Position numbers and translations under genes: made by a program
Assembly: GCA_937927905.1 (NCBI GenBank)
Contig: CALFWP010000088.1
Coordinates: 1-12,093 of the forward strand
Direction: 5' to 3'
DNA: 12,093 bases
Source of the DNA: an uncultured Neomegalonema sp.
GTDB taxonomy: Bacteria > Pseudomonadota > Alphaproteobacteria > Rhodobacterales > Rhodobacteraceae
Notes under the pieces: model-generated
What the model was told of the DNA's origin: nothing
Databases searched by the model: none
The model's input: the letters and a program-made list of their open reading frames with translations, nothing else
Shown here: positions 1 to 7,093 of the stretch, in pieces
Numbering within the stretch: the stretch's first letter is position 1
Layout of the letters: every line of letters starts with the position of its first letter

Positions 1-459
1 GTGGCCATTCTGGACCTGCCCGACCCCAAGGACCTGGCAATCTCGAAACTCTACAGCCGCGCGTTTTATGCGGATCTGAGCCGGAAGCTCGGAGCCGGAG
101 GGGTTCTGGTCACACAGGCCACCTCACCGGTTTTTGCCCGCGATGCCTACTGGACCATTGCCGCAACGCTGGAGGCGACAAAAAACAGCTTTGCAGAAGA
201 TGCAACACTGCAAACGCTGCCCTATCACGCCTATGTACCCAGTTTCGGTGAATGGGGATTTGTTCTGGCAGGCGGGCGCTTTTCACGCGAGCCTGTGCGC
301 GCTTTACCGGAGGGCGTGATATTTTTTGCAAAGGGCGAACCGGCCGGATTGTTCGATTTCCCCGCCGATATGGACCGCAAGCCCTTTGCCCCGAATACAC
401 TGTTCGATCACCCCCTGCCACGGCTCTACCGGGACGGTTGGAGCCGGTGGTTCAGATAA
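1..459 (+). CDS. Spermidine-synthase-like protein, C-terminal part (5' end outside window)
   Basis: The reading frame is open from the first base and ends at TAA 457-459, giving 152 residues. The opening ILDLPDP followed by KLYSRAFYADLSRKL, GGVLVTQATSP and VPSFGEWGFVLA is the pattern of the catalytic C-terminal half of polyamine aminopropyltransferase-like proteins (SpeE fold). This is especially true of the long bacterial forms with an N-terminal membrane domain, where the DLPDP segment follows the methyltransferase-like core. Family members move an aminopropyl group from decarboxylated S-adenosylmethionine to an amine; many of the long forms have no proven substrate. The GTG at base 1 is probably an internal Val codon, because the nucleotide-binding glycine loop expected upstream is missing. 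The residues after about 100 (LPEGVIFFAKGEP) are less conserved. There is no sign of an operon with what follows: the next gene is 325 bases away. Family confidence is high; exact activity is unknown. Confidence 0.8.
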   Translation: MAILDLPDPKDLAISKLYSRAFYADLSRKLGAGGVLVTQATSPVFARDAYWTIAATLEATKNSFAEDATLQTLPYHAYVPSFGEWGFVLAGGRFSREPVRALPEGVIFFAKGEPAGLFDFPADMDRKPFAPNTLFDHPLPRLYRDGWSRWFR

Positions 460-784
460 AACACGCATAATCCGATCACATCCGGCACACGATCAATTTA
501 AATAATAACCGGTTTTCCCCCGGATAAAAATCCGCATCGCTACCACGGGTATTGAAAACAAAACAATATCCGGAATTAATTTATAAAAATCTGCAACTTA
601 ACGAAAATTCCAAAACGTTCCATCACTTTAATAATATCCGTTCACAAAATTGAATTGAAATATTACTCACATATTCGCGCATTTATTTGAGCGACCGGGG
701 GCTTTCTATTCCGGATCGGATCCATATTTACTTTACCACACGCAACGAACTACTGCTTCGCAATTTCAGAAAGGTCTTGCTGAT
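460..784. other. AT-rich intergenic region before the small secreted-protein gene
   Basis: No convincing gene on either strand. It contains a weak inverted repeat CGGAT-AAAA-ATCCG at 521-534 with no T-run, so a terminator for the upstream gene is not clear. The promoter of the 785 gene must lie here if that gene has its own. A TTGAAT (about 651-656) followed 16 bases later by TATTCG is the best vegetative -35/-10 guess, but it is weak. A purine-rich ribosome-binding stretch (AGAAAGG, about 768-774) lies ten bases ahead of the next ATG. Confidence 0.5.
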
Positions 785-1075
785 ATGAAAAAACTGTCCC
801 TCGCCATCGCCGCTTTTGCAACTGCCGCCGCATTAAGCGCAACACCCTCCATGGCCGAAAGCAATGCGCATCTGGAAAGTCAGAAAAAGATTGATCGGGC
901 TTTGAACAAGCCGCATACGGCTTCCGGTAAAACCTTCACCAGCCGCGCGACAACATTCACACAACGGGGCGCGAAAAAGCATCACGGTGCCGCGAAACAT
1001 AAAAAGGCGTTCAAGAGAAATAAGCATTCCAAATACCGTTTTCTGAGAACACAGCCGATTCCGTCCGGTAACTAA
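785..1075 (+). CDS. Small secreted Lys/His-rich basic protein, unknown function
   Basis: This 96-residue protein has a clear Sec signal peptide: KK at the N-terminus, a hydrophobic run LAIAAFATAAALSA, and an AXA-type site (SMA|ES) with predicted cleavage after residue 24. The mature part is about 72 residues. By my count it has 12 Lys, 6 Arg and 6 His against 3 acidic residues, concentrated in the segment AKKHHGAAKHKKAFKRNKHSK, so it would be strongly cationic in the periplasm or outside the cell. It has no Cys, no lipobox and no motif I recognise. The start is supported by AGAAAGG just upstream, and the gene ends in a strong terminator. It converges on the exopolysaccharide operon, so binding an anionic polymer is an attractive guess, but position is the only evidence. 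Real gene: likely. Function: unknown. Confidence 0.7.
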   Translation: MKKLSLAIAAFATAAALSATPSMAESNAHLESQKKIDRALNKPHTASGKTFTSRATTFTQRGAKKHHGAAKHKKAFKRNKHSKYRFLRTQPIPSGN

Positions 1076-1110
1076 AAATAACTTGTTCAGCTTTCCTCTG
1101 CACCCTCTAC

Positions 1111-1137
1111 ACCCCGGCGCTTATGCCGGGGTTTTTT
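1111..1137 (+). terminator. Rho-independent terminator after the small secreted-protein gene
   Basis: The perfect 7-base-pair stem CCCCGGC (1112-1118) / GCCGGGG (1125-1131), with a 6-base loop, is followed by six T residues (1132-1137). It lies 36 bases after the TAA at 1073-1075. It also overlaps the last codons of the convergent minus-strand gene. There is no T-run for the minus strand, so it should stop mainly + strand transcripts. Confidence 0.9.
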
Positions 1138-2434
1138 ATGCCGGAACTTGCGGATGTGCCGCGTGCGCACCATCGCGGTGCCTCAGCCGCTGTTCGCTCA
1201 ATGCCCTTTGCGCCAGACTGCCGATAATCACAAAGGCGGGCCAGAGGATATAAATCTGCACTTCCATATTCTCGCCGAATGAAAACAACAGCAAACTGAG
1301 GATCAGACCAAGGCCGAGACGGGCCTCTTCACGCTGTAGCGTCAGTTTCATCATCGAAAAAAGGGTCCAAATCATCGGTATCGCAAAAAATGCCGCGCCA
1401 ACGGCCCCTTTGACAAACAACAATCCGTACCAGGTGTGGTGCGTGCCGATCAGCATGTATTCGGTGACATGCGCGCCGGGTTCCACGGTTGCATGTCCGA
1501 ACCAGGGGGCCTCGGTCCGCCATCTTTCACCGGCAATGCTTTGCAGGGCATCCCGCACCCGCGTTGAATCCGCACGGGCCGAGCGGAAGGCATCCTTGGC
1601 ATCAAGAAGACCGGTCAAAACCTGATCCCCGATCACCGCCATCAATGCCGCGAACGCCGCCAGAACAAACCAGACCCAGCTTTTGACAATCAGCGGCAGC
1701 AATCGCGGCGAAAGCGTACAGATTACCAGGCCCATCAGACCCATGCGCGATTTTGTCATCAGCACAAAGGCCACCCCGCCGATAACCCCGCACCGCCGCC
1801 AAAATTTGTTTTTCTCCTCAAGAGCGCAAACCACCATCATCACACCGACCAGCGCCGCAAAGGGTGACCAAGGAGTATAAAACTGCCACCTTGACGCACC
1901 GTTGGAGGGGTCAATCGTATACAGATAAACCGAAAAATATTCCGGCCCCGGCCCGCCCACCACTCTGAACGGGGATACGAATAACTTATCCGGCAATCCG
2001 ATCTTCGGTGCCATAATAAACAGCGGCAGCAGGATCAGCGTATGCAGCGCAATGATACACTGTCCCCGGCACATGATCTCAGGGCGGATACGGAATACTG
2101 CGCCGATAAAGATAAAAATGAAAAACAGCGCCCAGCCTTTGGCCCAGCCGATGGTGGATTTAATCGTTCCGCCGGTGCTGATGTCATAGTTGAAATGACC
2201 GATCCACAGAACAACCAACATACCCAGCATCGACAAAAACCAGACATAAAAGATCGGCGTCGGAGCCGCGCTTTCCCATTCAGGTTTCATCATTGGTCCT
2301 AGGAACAGGGATACGACGGCAAGACCGGCAACACTCCATCCCAGAACAGGACCGACAACATACAGCGCTCCGATGCCGTAAAGCGGCCAAGTGAAAATCA
2401 ACGTGCGGTAAAGAATACGTTCCGGCGGTGTCAC
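1136..2434 (-). CDS. Wzy/WaaL-type polysaccharide polymerase or ligase, multi-pass membrane protein
   Basis: This 432-residue protein is largely hydrophobic, with roughly ten membrane segments from residue 10 to about 410. A long periplasm-like loop in the second half (about residues 270-330) is rich in charged residues and contains FGHATVEPGAHVTEY and GTHHTWYG. That layout, several helices, a big loop with Arg/His residues and then more helices, is typical of O-antigen polymerase/ligase family proteins (Wzy, WaaL, O-antigen-ligase-like). These join lipid-linked repeat units at the outer face of the inner membrane. The GTG start overlaps the TGA stop of the upstream co-polymerase gene by four bases (GTGA), with AGGAAAGGAA upstream, so translation is probably coupled. 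It is the last gene of the operon. Sequence alone does not separate polymerase from ligase; the neighbouring Wzz-like and Wza-like genes favour polymerase. Confidence 0.75.
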   Translation of the reverse strand: MTPPERILYRTLIFTWPLYGIGALYVVGPVLGWSVAGLAVVSLFLGPMMKPEWESAAPTPIFYVWFLSMLGMLVVLWIGHFNYDISTGGTIKSTIGWAKGWALFFIFIFIGAVFRIRPEIMCRGQCIIALHTLILLPLFIMAPKIGLPDKLFVSPFRVVGGPGPEYFSVYLYTIDPSNGASRWQFYTPWSPFAALVGVMMVVCALEEKNKFWRRCGVIGGVAFVLMTKSRMGLMGLVICTLSPRLLPLIVKSWVWFVLAAFAALMAVIGDQVLTGLLDAKDAFRSARADSTRVRDALQSIAGERWRTEAPWFGHATVEPGAHVTEYMLIGTHHTWYGLLFVKGAVGAAFFAIPMIWTLFSMMKLTLQREEARLGLGLILSLLLFSFGENMEVQIYILWPAFVIIGSLAQRALSEQRLRHRDGAHAAHPQVPA

Positions 2435-4029
2435 GACTGTTTCCTTTCCTCATAAGAAAAGGCGTATTGCATATGGCGGGGTATCTGATTGGGGATTTCG
2501 ATCAGTGGTTCATCGTCGAGGGACTTTGCCACCGGTGCTGAAGGCTCAAGCACAACCGTCGGCTTCTTTCCGGCCGGAGGAGCTTTGCGCTGTACCTGAA
2601 CAATTTTGGCTGATTTACGCGGTTTGCTTTTCTGTTCTGCCGCTCCGTTTTTCTTGGAGGCGGCGGGGTGGGCAAACATGCGGGCAACAGCGCTCAGAAT
2701 GGGTCGGCGCAACCATGCCAGAGCAAGACCGATGACAACAAAGATCGTCCCGCCGATCGCCGCAATCAACCCGATCTTTTCATTAGGCGTCACGGGATCA
2801 TCGGATGCAAGGGGGTATTCCACAACCTGTGCCAGCGGATAGGACCCGAACAGATCCGTCTTTGTGGTATCCGCCCGTGCCAGCGCCGACGCAAAGACAG
2901 CCTCGGCTACCTGATGATCACGCATCAGGCTATCGAGTTCAGCGGATGAGGTTGCCAGTCTCGAGATATCCGCGCGGGCATCCGTTATCTGCTGATCAAG
3001 CTCGGCTTTTTCAGCCAAAAGGCCGCTGCGTTCCGCATCGGCTTCAACCAGATCGGAGAGCATTTTTTCACGGCTACCGCGTGCTGCGAGATCAGCGGTA
3101 CCGAAAATATCAGGACTCATACCCGTGAGGGCACGTCCCCTGTTGCGCATCGTTGTAACCGCTGCACGGAATTTCCCGGCAATCGCCAGAAAATCGGGAT
3201 GGCGTTCTCCAAATCGTGCCTTTGCTTTACTATGCTCAATTTTGAGCAATGCGATATCATCCAGCATTGCTTGAAATACCGGATCGGCGCGAAGCTTCAA
3301 TGCGGATGCGGCCCGGTCCGCCGTTGTCCCCAAAGCAGTTTCAAGGCTGATCACTTCACCGGAAATGCGCCCCACTTGCGCATCAATATCACGGATACGG
3401 GCCTCAATACCGCTGATCATCGTCAGGGTTTCACCATACACTTCCGGAGAAGCCAGACCGCTCTTCAATTTGTAATCCAGAATGGCCTGTTGAGCCGCTG
3501 TTACAGCATCTTTGTATTCCTGTATGGCTTCACGGTTGGCCGTTTCGCGGCGGTTCAGGTAATCCTTACGCAGATTGGTCAGTTCTGTGTTGAACGCATT
3601 CAGAAACGCGGTTGCATTGCCTTCCGCGCCTTCTTTCGACAACCCCCGCAACTTTATCATCATCAGATTTGTCTGATCGACGAGTTTGATTTTCGGTTTC
3701 GGAAATTCGTCTTTTTCCAGTCCCCGTGTTTCGGCGGCACGGCTGCGTACGGCGTCGGTCATCATCAGCTTGCGATAGCTTTCCACCGGGCTGAGACGGC
3801 TGCTCGACCATGGGGAGGATGAGTGGGTCGAAGCCTGCCCGACCTCATCCAGTGTCAGTGAAGCAGTCGGACCTTCACCCGGCAGGATTAATGTCATCGC
3901 CGCCTCGAATTTGGGCGTCGAAAACATAATATAGGAAATCGCCATAAACCAGATCGGAGCGACAGCCGCTGCTGTCACCAGGACATAACGGATGTGACGC
4001 CAGGCCGACCAGTTTCTGAAAATCCACAT
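2431..4029 (-). CDS. Wzz/GumC-type polysaccharide co-polymerase without a kinase domain
   Basis: This 532-residue protein has one N-terminal membrane helix (about residues 15-37, VLVTAAAVAPIWFMAISYIMF). A long, mostly helical periplasmic region with coiled-coil stretches follows (about 130-390; for example LLAEKAELDQQITDARADIS). A second helix lies at about 420-440 (GLIAAIGGTIFVVIGLALAWL). The segment YPLASDDPVTPNEKIG just before the second helix matches the Pro-rich motif of polysaccharide co-polymerases. Such proteins set chain length and link the inner-membrane polymerase to the Wza channel. After the second helix there is a 92-residue cytosolic tail rich in Lys, Pro and Ala, but no Walker motifs and no Tyr cluster, so the BY-kinase domain of Wzc is absent. 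Its ATG directly follows the TAA of the upstream gene; a GGGG is the only weak ribosome-binding match. Family call is secure; the polymer is unknown. Confidence 0.88.
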   Translation of the reverse strand: MWIFRNWSAWRHIRYVLVTAAAVAPIWFMAISYIMFSTPKFEAAMTLILPGEGPTASLTLDEVGQASTHSSSPWSSSRLSPVESYRKLMMTDAVRSRAAETRGLEKDEFPKPKIKLVDQTNLMMIKLRGLSKEGAEGNATAFLNAFNTELTNLRKDYLNRRETANREAIQEYKDAVTAAQQAILDYKLKSGLASPEVYGETLTMISGIEARIRDIDAQVGRISGEVISLETALGTTADRAASALKLRADPVFQAMLDDIALLKIEHSKAKARFGERHPDFLAIAGKFRAAVTTMRNRGRALTGMSPDIFGTADLAARGSREKMLSDLVEADAERSGLLAEKAELDQQITDARADISRLATSSAELDSLMRDHQVAEAVFASALARADTTKTDLFGSYPLAQVVEYPLASDDPVTPNEKIGLIAAIGGTIFVVIGLALAWLRRPILSAVARMFAHPAASKKNGAAEQKSKPRKSAKIVQVQRKAPPAGKKPTVVLEPSAPVAKSLDDEPLIEIPNQIPRHMQYAFSYEERKQS

Positions 4030-5526
4030 TTACAGACCCCGCGAGAACGGGATCGGCGAAAAGATATCGATAAAGCTGCGTGAGGCATCCCGCAGATTTG
4101 TGACTTTACTGTCATAACAGGCAATGGCGTCGCCGGGCATCAGTATCGGATCATGGGAGTCCCGGTCACTGCGGCGGACAAGATCCTCCATCGGCCGTTC
4201 AATCACTTCGGTCTCACCGGTCACCGGATTCTTTGAAATCAGGATCGCAAAGCGCGAAGCATTGGTCGCATGGGTTCCGCCGACACAGTTCATCCGCACC
4301 AGAGCCTGTAAGAGCCGTGTACCATAGCGGACCTCACGTACATCCGGATCAATAGCGGATTGCGAGTTACTGAAAGCGGGGATTGTCAGGTTTGAGAGGT
4401 GGATTTTAATACCTTTACGCGTTGCAACCGTCGGCCGCGCGAGACCGGGCTGAAAACACCCCAGAGAAGGGACATGCACTTCATCACCACGATGAAGAAC
4501 CGGATCATGAAAGGAATAATTTCTCATGGCTCCGACCATATTAACCCGCCAGACCTTGCCATTGCGTTTGACCAGGATGTTTTCAAGCTCGGCATCGGGC
4601 CTCAGACCTGCGGTGCCCCTCAAAGCCGCCGTCAGGCCAAAGCCACGCACAGGGTCCCCCGCCGCATCCTGACGGATAGGATCACGGTCTTCGGCGGTAC
4701 GCGCCGCCACATCAACGGTTCCCGGCTCGAACACGGCACCGGACACATGAACACGGATTGCAGAGCGCTCCAGAATTTTAATACTGATTGACGGCACAGG
4801 TGCGCGAAACAGACCCTCCGCAACAAAGGCATCTCTCAGGGCATGTGTCAGCGCTTCGGTGGACAAACCGTCGGCGTGCACCGGTGAAAGATGCGGCAAG
4901 TGCAGCGCACCATCCGTCTCAATTTCATAAGACCCGCTGATCAGTTCTTCCTCACCGATTTCAATCCGGATCAGATCGCCGGCACCGAGAACGCCGTGAT
5001 GTTTCTGACGCGGCAGCAAAGGATAATCGCGGTACTTCACATGTGGGCGGCACTGGATCAGTTCGTTATACGTACGCTCCATATGACGCTCCGGCGCGCC
5101 GTCCGTGTCGTTGATATCCCTCTGGGTACGCTGATAACCGTCACCCGCACGCACAGCATCTATATTATCCGGAACCGGAAATGCGGCACAGCCTGCCACT
5201 GCAAAGGCGGCACAGACGCAAACCACAGGACAAACCGCACGCCAAAGCGTTACGATCATAATTCCGGCCATATTAGCAATCAGATCATCAACGGAAACCG
5301 AACGGTCAGGAGTCAGACTCTGGGAAATCTCGATGATAAAACTCAGCAAAAAAACGCAAACCGCGATCCGAATGCCTTGGCCCGGCCAGTTAAGCCGCGC
5401 AAAAGCCGTTAATGCGCCATAGGCAACAGCATGGGCAAACCAGTCCGGCATTGTGATGACCGCAATGCTCTGCGGTGCGAGAGACAAAACCGCGACACTA
5501 AAAACAAGCAAAATCAGAGTGGGCAT
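4030..5526 (-). CDS. VanZ-like membrane domain fused to a Wza-type outer-membrane polysaccharide export lipoprotein (OPX)
   Basis: This is 498 residues from the ATG at 5526, which has GGAG six bases upstream and sits 24 bases after the predicted sigma-54 start site. An in-frame TTG at 5577 would lie inside or upstream of that promoter and is rejected. Residues 1-95 are VanZ-like: helices near 1-23, 28-45 and 53-73, the motif PDWFAHAVAYGAL, then EISQSLTPDR and DDLIANMAG. Next comes a hydrophobic stretch ending in the lipobox VAGC with Cys113. The rest is an export protein: Poly_export domain at about 178-251 (GAGDLIRIEI, YEIETDGALHLPHL), an SLBB-type domain at about 254-354, a second SLBB-like region at about 370-470 (ILMPGDAIACYDSKV), and a C-terminal helix with FIDIFSPI. 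Such proteins form the outer-membrane exit channel. Internal ATGs at 5271 and 5259 could start a separate lipoprotein. First gene of the operon; its stop abuts the next ATG. Confidence 0.85.
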   Translation of the reverse strand: MPTLILLVFSVAVLSLAPQSIAVITMPDWFAHAVAYGALTAFARLNWPGQGIRIAVCVFLLSFIIEISQSLTPDRSVSVDDLIANMAGIMIVTLWRAVCPVVCVCAAFAVAGCAAFPVPDNIDAVRAGDGYQRTQRDINDTDGAPERHMERTYNELIQCRPHVKYRDYPLLPRQKHHGVLGAGDLIRIEIGEEELISGSYEIETDGALHLPHLSPVHADGLSTEALTHALRDAFVAEGLFRAPVPSISIKILERSAIRVHVSGAVFEPGTVDVAARTAEDRDPIRQDAAGDPVRGFGLTAALRGTAGLRPDAELENILVKRNGKVWRVNMVGAMRNYSFHDPVLHRGDEVHVPSLGCFQPGLARPTVATRKGIKIHLSNLTIPAFSNSQSAIDPDVREVRYGTRLLQALVRMNCVGGTHATNASRFAILISKNPVTGETEVIERPMEDLVRRSDRDSHDPILMPGDAIACYDSKVTNLRDASRSFIDIFSPIPFSRGL

Positions 5527-5560
5527 GGCTGGCTCCGGCAGGGATACTTTCCGGTAGCTT

Positions 5561-5576
5561 CGCAATGCGCGAACCA
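5561..5576 (-). promoter_or_regulatory. Sigma-54 (-24/-12) promoter of the exopolysaccharide operon
   Basis: Read on the minus strand from 5576, the sequence is TGGTTC-GCGCA-TTGCG. This gives GG (-24) and GC (-12) separated by exactly ten bases, against the consensus TGGCAC-N5-TTGCW; TGG, the sixth-position C and TTGC all match. Transcription would start near 5550, giving a leader of about 24 bases with GGAG before the ATG at 5526. The neighbouring gene codes for a sigma-54 activator, which makes chance unlikely. Confidence 0.8.
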
Positions 5577-5626
5577 AAGTTTAATGCATTGAATTTAAAA
5601 GATTTAACTTTCAATAAACGCTGATA

Positions 5627-5649
5627 TTTTGCATCATGCAAATGCAAAA
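5627..5649. promoter_or_regulatory. LuxO-type activator box upstream of the sigma-54 promoter
   Basis: The perfect palindrome TTTGCAT-C-ATGCAAA at 5628-5642 contains TTGCA-TCA-TGCAA (5629-5641). This matches the TTGCA-N3-TGCAA form described for Vibrio LuxO binding sites, as I recall it. A third half-site, ATGCAAAA (5642-5649), pairs with TTTTGCAT (5627-5634) to make an outer 8-7-8 inverted repeat. The centre is about 85 bases upstream of the predicted start, a usual distance for a sigma-54 enhancer site. A shorter palindrome, AATGCATT, lies at 5583-5590. The binding protein is inferred to be the LuxO-like regulator encoded next door. Confidence 0.72.
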
Positions 5650-5665
5650 CGGACGGGAATTCGCA

Positions 5666-7093
5666 TTACGCAATTTTATCGTTTCGTGTCCAATTGTCCT
5701 TTTTACGGTAAATGGTTGATGGGCTGACATTCAGAATACGCGCTGCCTTGGGTATACTGCCACCGCATGACTCTATGGTTGCTTCAATCAGGATCCGCTC
5801 GACGATGGCAAGTTCTTCACCGATCAGCATCGAAACGCGACCCTCAAGTGTAGAGGCCGCTACTGTATTCCCCTCCTGTGACGCGGTTTCGGCAGGTACC
5901 GCAAAAGCGGTCGCCGCAGGTCCCGTTTCAATCTCCGGCGGAAACATGTGATGTGTCACAAGGTCACCGTCATAAACCGCAGCAATCATCCGGATCAGAT
6001 TTTCAAGCTGCCGAACATTACCCGGCCAGCGCATTTCCAGCAGGCGCGCAGTCGCTACAGTGTCAAAATCCCGTAGGGCCTTTCCTTCATTCTTTGCGAA
6101 TGTTTTCAAAAAATGACGGGCCAGGAGCATAATATCCGCTCCGCGTTCCCTCAGAGGTGGCAAGTGTACCGGAACCACATGAAGCCGGAAGAATAAATCC
6201 TCACGAAACCGCCCCGCGCGGACCTCGGCAACCGGATCTCTGTTCGTCGCACACACAATACGCACATCCACCGGCACAGGTCTGGTTGCCCCGACCGGCG
6301 TTACGCTTGATGTCTGAAGAAACCGCAACAATTTTGTCTGCAGGTTCAAATCCATCTCACAGATTTCATCCAGGAACAGCGTCCCGCCATTTGCCGCGCG
6401 CGCTGCACCGGATTTATCCGCAATCGCACCGGTAAAGGACCCTTTGAGATGGCCGAACACCTCGGATTCCATCAGTTCCGACGGGATTGCCCCGCAATTC
6501 AAGGCAATAAAAGGCTTATTCGCACGGTTACTTACCGAGTGGATCGCCTGGGCACAGACTTCCTTACCGGTCCCGCTTTCACCGGTGATAAACACAGTGG
6601 CCGTCGAACTGCCAAGCCGCCTGATCCGCTCATAGACCGTATTCATCTCCGCGCCTGTACCGACAAACCCCTGAAACCCGGTTACGGTTTCCGGTTTTGC
6701 CTGTTCTTTGGATGGTTCCTTTTTCTTACGGGTCTGGGCCGCATTGCGGGCGGCAGATACAAAAGCGGTTTCCGAAAACGGTTTGACCATAAAGTCAAAG
6801 GCACCAAGACGCATCGCTTCAACCGCACTGTTGATGGATCCGTCGGCTGTAATCACCACAGCAGGTGTATCCGGCGCGACCCGTCCGGATAGCTCCAGCA
6901 AATCAAGGCCGCTGCCATCAGGCAATGTCAGATCCAGCAGAAGGACATCATATTCACCGGACTCGATTGCGGCCCGTCCCGCTTCAGCGGTGCCTGCAGC
7001 AACCACGGAAAACCCATCCCGTTCCAGAAGCTTGCGGTACAGCATCGCCATGGACGGGGTGTCTTCAACCAGAAGCGCGTTGAAACCGGGCAT
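5666..7093 (-). CDS. LuxO-like sigma-54-dependent response regulator (REC-AAA+-HTH)
   Basis: This 475-residue protein has three parts. The receiver domain (about 4-115) has acidic residues E10/D11, phosphoacceptor Asp54 (LLLDLTLPDG), Thr82 and Lys104. The AAA+ sigma-54 activation domain (about 140-370) has Walker A GESGTGK at 171-177, Walker B GGTLFLDE at 236-243, and FREDLFFRL. The Fis-type helix-turn-helix (about 440-466) ends in NVSPSTIYRKK. The runs CEMDLNLQTKLLRFLQ, VDVRIVCATNRDP and ITGESGTGKEVCAQAIH resemble Vibrio LuxO more than generic NtrC. The sigma-54 contact loop reads GSFTGA (218-223) instead of the usual GAFTGA. The ATG overlaps the TAA of the kinase gene by one base (TAATG), with GGAGG at 7101-7105, so translation is coupled. 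It probably receives phosphate from the HPt of that kinase and activates the sigma-54 promoter 90 bases downstream of its own stop. That target is inferred from position and from the LuxO-type box. Confidence 0.9.
   Translation of the reverse strand: MPGFNALLVEDTPSMAMLYRKLLERDGFSVVAAGTAEAGRAAIESGEYDVLLLDLTLPDGSGLDLLELSGRVAPDTPAVVITADGSINSAVEAMRLGAFDFMVKPFSETAFVSAARNAAQTRKKKEPSKEQAKPETVTGFQGFVGTGAEMNTVYERIRRLGSSTATVFITGESGTGKEVCAQAIHSVSNRANKPFIALNCGAIPSELMESEVFGHLKGSFTGAIADKSGAARAANGGTLFLDEICEMDLNLQTKLLRFLQTSSVTPVGATRPVPVDVRIVCATNRDPVAEVRAGRFREDLFFRLHVVPVHLPPLRERGADIMLLARHFLKTFAKNEGKALRDFDTVATARLLEMRWPGNVRQLENLIRMIAAVYDGDLVTHHMFPPEIETGPAATAFAVPAETASQEGNTVAASTLEGRVSMLIGEELAIVERILIEATIESCGGSIPKAARILNVSPSTIYRKKDNWTRNDKIA

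Noticed and set aside
521..534. CGGAT-AAAA-ATCCG hairpin as terminator of the spermidine-synthase-like gene
   Set aside because: Five-base-pair AT-containing stem with no T-run after it.
521..536. GG-N10-GC spacing (CGG, then CCGC) on the + strand before the 785 gene, as a sigma-54 promoter
   Set aside because: Only the GG and GC match; the rest is unlike consensus, no activator box is nearby, and the start would be about 240 bases from the gene.
3199..3822. A 207-codon open frame on the + strand
   Set aside because: It lies wholly opposite the co-polymerase gene, shows no recognisable motif, and has no promoter or ribosome-binding site of its own.
4891..5412. A 173-codon open frame on the + strand
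   Set aside because: It is antisense to the VanZ/OPX gene, whose domains are recognisable; the antisense product is not.
5527..5577. TTG at 5577 as the start of the VanZ/OPX gene
   Set aside because: It falls inside or upstream of the sigma-54 promoter, so it would not be on the transcript; ATG 5526 has GGAG at good spacing.
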